From: Actinomycetota bacterium | GTDB lineage: Bacteria; Actinomycetota; Thermoleophilia; Gaiellales; Gaiellaceae | Direction: 5' to 3' | Length of the DNA: 6,263 nucleotides | NCBI GenBank assembly: GCA_016870235.1 | Contig: VGCB01000174.1 | Span: 1-6,263, forward strand | Part shown: positions 5,181 to 6,263 of the stretch, one piece after another | How positions within the stretch are numbered: position 1 is the first letter of the stretch | How the letters are laid out: the number at the start of each line of letters is the position of its first letter | Translations under genes and position numbers: made by a program | The notes under the pieces: model-generated | What the model was told of the DNA's origin: nothing | Databases searched by the model: none | The model's input: only the letters and a program-made list of their open reading frames with translations

Positions 5181-6011
5181 TCAGCCGGCGGCGACGAGGG
5201 CCGCCCCTGCGAGCGCGAGGACGCCGCCCGCACGACGGCCCGAGTCGAGGCGCTCGTGGAGGAGGAGCCGCGCGAGGACGATCGTCATCACGGGGTAGAG
5301 AGCGCTGAGCACGGCGACGATCCCGATCTCGCCGCGTGTGGTCGCGACCGAGATCAGCGCGTTCGCGGACGTGTCGAAGACGCCGACGCCGAGGATCGCC
5401 GGGAGGAGCCGCGCGGGCGTTGTGACCGAGGTCCGGGTGAGGACGACCGCCACGGCGACCGCGACGACGGCGGTGCCTCTCGCGATCGCCGCAGCCCACG
5501 ATGCGCTCTCGTCGGCGGCAGCCCCGAGGAAGACCACGAAGAGACCGAAGCCGAGGGCCGCCACCAGTGCGAGGCCGACGCCGGCCGCAAGCGGCGCTCG
5601 ACGCTCGGACCGTTCGCGCGAGAGAAGGACGATCCCTCCGAGGGCCAGCACGATCCCGAGCCATTGCAGCCCTCCGGGGGCGCGGCCACGCGCGACGTCG
5701 ACGGCGAGGGCGATGACCGGCGAGGTGGCGGAGATCGGGGCGACGACGCCCATCGCGCCGATCGCCATCCCGCGGTAGAGGCACGCAAGCCCGATGACGC
5801 CTGCCGCGCCCGCCCCCGCCCCCGCGAGCACGCCCACCCAGCCGGGCGCGTCGTCACCGGCGATCGCGACCCAGACCGCGAGGCCGGCGAGGCCCACGAG
5901 CTGCGACCAGAGCAGCACGGCGAGAACCGGAAGCCGCCGGGTCGTGAGCCCGCCGAGGAAGTCTCCCGCGCCCCAGAGCGCCGCGGCCGCGAGCGCGAGC
6001 AGCGTCGCCAC
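5181..6011 (-). CDS. EamA/DMT-superfamily transporter
   Basis: A 276-residue, very hydrophobic protein with about ten membrane spans arranged as two EamA repeats (about 1-130 and 140-276), the normal size for drug/metabolite exporters of this family. The start ALWGAGDFLGG and the end of the second repeat, with LSALYPVMTIVLARLLLHERL (compressed, about 238-258), are typical signatures. The corresponding first-repeat segment is ISATSPVIALAVDV, followed by a span and LLSRE. The substrate cannot be predicted; family members move amino acids, nucleotides or other metabolites. The GTG at 6011 lies 6 nt after the stop of the YhaM-like gene, and AGGA inside that gene's last codons can serve as ribosome site, so the two are co-transcribed. 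Sixty-eight bases separate its stop from the SPFH start, room for a separate promoter, though none is clear. Confidence 0.87.
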   Translation of the reverse strand: MATLLALAAAALWGAGDFLGGLTTRRLPVLAVLLWSQLVGLAGLAVWVAIAGDDAPGWVGVLAGAGAGAAGVIGLACLYRGMAIGAMGVVAPISATSPVIALAVDVARGRAPGGLQWLGIVLALGGIVLLSRERSERRAPLAAGVGLALVAALGFGLFVVFLGAAADESASWAAAIARGTAVVAVAVAVVLTRTSVTTPARLLPAILGVGVFDTSANALISVATTRGEIGIVAVLSALYPVMTIVLARLLLHERLDSGRRAGGVLALAGAALVAAG

Positions 6012-6017
6012 GCGGCG

Positions 6018-6263
6018 CTAGTCCTCGCCGACCGGTCGCGTGGCCGCCTGGGCGTCGAGCTGGTTCGCGTGGTAGAGCACGGCCGCCTCCGCCGTTCGGG
6101 CCGCCTGCCGGTCGTGGTGGCAGGCGACGGCGTGGAGCAGCTCCGCGCACACGGCGGCGTCGAGCGTGGCCGCCCGCTCCTCGATCAGCCGCAGCCCCAG
6201 GTGCACGTGCCCGAGCAGCCGTCCCTCGGGCGTCTGGCGGAAGGCGGGCCCGCGCTCGAGCTC
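6018..6263 (-). CDS. HD-domain nuclease, YhaM-like, 3' part only
   Basis: The last 81 residues of a gene that enters from beyond the right edge. The frame is open to base 6263. The visible part fits the C-terminal half of an HD-domain phosphohydrolase of the YhaM (3'-5' exoribonuclease) type: TPEGRLLGHVHLG (residues 11-23 of the fragment) corresponds to the 'EG-LLGHI' segment after the HD motif, HHD at 49-51 supplies the paired histidines, and YHANQLDA (64-71) holds the Asp of the final metal site. The usual spacer between these two motifs is shortened here. The internal GTG at 6206 would drop the first conserved block, so it is not the start. The HD motif itself and any nucleic-acid-binding domain lie outside the window, so nuclease activity is inferred. 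It is followed closely by the EamA transporter. Confidence 0.75.
   Translation of the reverse strand, partial: ELERGPAFRQTPEGRLLGHVHLGLRLIEERAATLDAAVCAELLHAVACHHDRQAARTAEAAVLYHANQLDAQAATRPVGED

Noticed and set aside
1..6263. Phage-defence, CRISPR, toxin-antitoxin or mobile element cargo
   Set aside because: Both strands were read for repeats arrays, transposase or nuclease-effector motifs. Apart from the hairpin pair there is nothing of this kind; the genes are housekeeping-type families.

Overview
The window is GC-rich DNA (about 70% G+C) with strongly C/G-ending codons, GTG and TTG starts and densely packed genes. This suggests a soil or freshwater actinobacterium. The FtsH variant, the shortened YchF-like GTPase and the overall style remind me of Thermoleophilia/Gaiellales, but that placement is inference and no marker gene confirms it. 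There are no rRNA or tRNA genes, CRISPR arrays, transposases or phage genes, so this looks like ordinary chromosome.

Layout. The left half reads on the + strand: a short SAM-dependent O-methyltransferase-like protein (11-550), a divergent FtsH-type membrane AAA+ metalloprotease (598-2103), a 177-bp stretch with no called gene but clear three-base periodicity, then a tight group of methylmalonyl-CoA epimerase (2281-2685), a 74-residue hypothetical protein on a TTG start overlapping it (2678-2902), and a shortened YchF/DUF933-type GTPase (2914-3855). The right half reads on the - strand, in transcription order: the 3' end of a YhaM-like HD-domain nuclease (6263-6018, cut by the window edge), an EamA/DMT transporter (6011-5181), an SPFH/prohibitin-like membrane protein (5112-4150) and a 63-residue single-span membrane protein (4139-3948). 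The two halves converge on about 90 bp holding two perfect hairpins whose 18-nt cores are reverse complements of each other. These probably form a bidirectional terminator or belong to a palindromic repeat family.

How the genes may work together. The epimerase belongs to propionyl-CoA/methylmalonyl-CoA metabolism, but no mutase or carboxylase lies alongside. FtsH proteases are classically controlled by SPFH proteins (HflK/HflC, prohibitins), and here an FtsH-like protein and an SPFH protein lie about 2 kb apart, though on opposite strands. The most unusual points are: the FtsH-like protein has one membrane span and Asn at the position normally held by the third zinc ligand; the YchF-like protein has lost segments around G3/switch II and G4; the gap after ftsH has the codon signature of coding DNA; and the paired inverted hairpins. 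I found no convincing wholly new multi-gene system.
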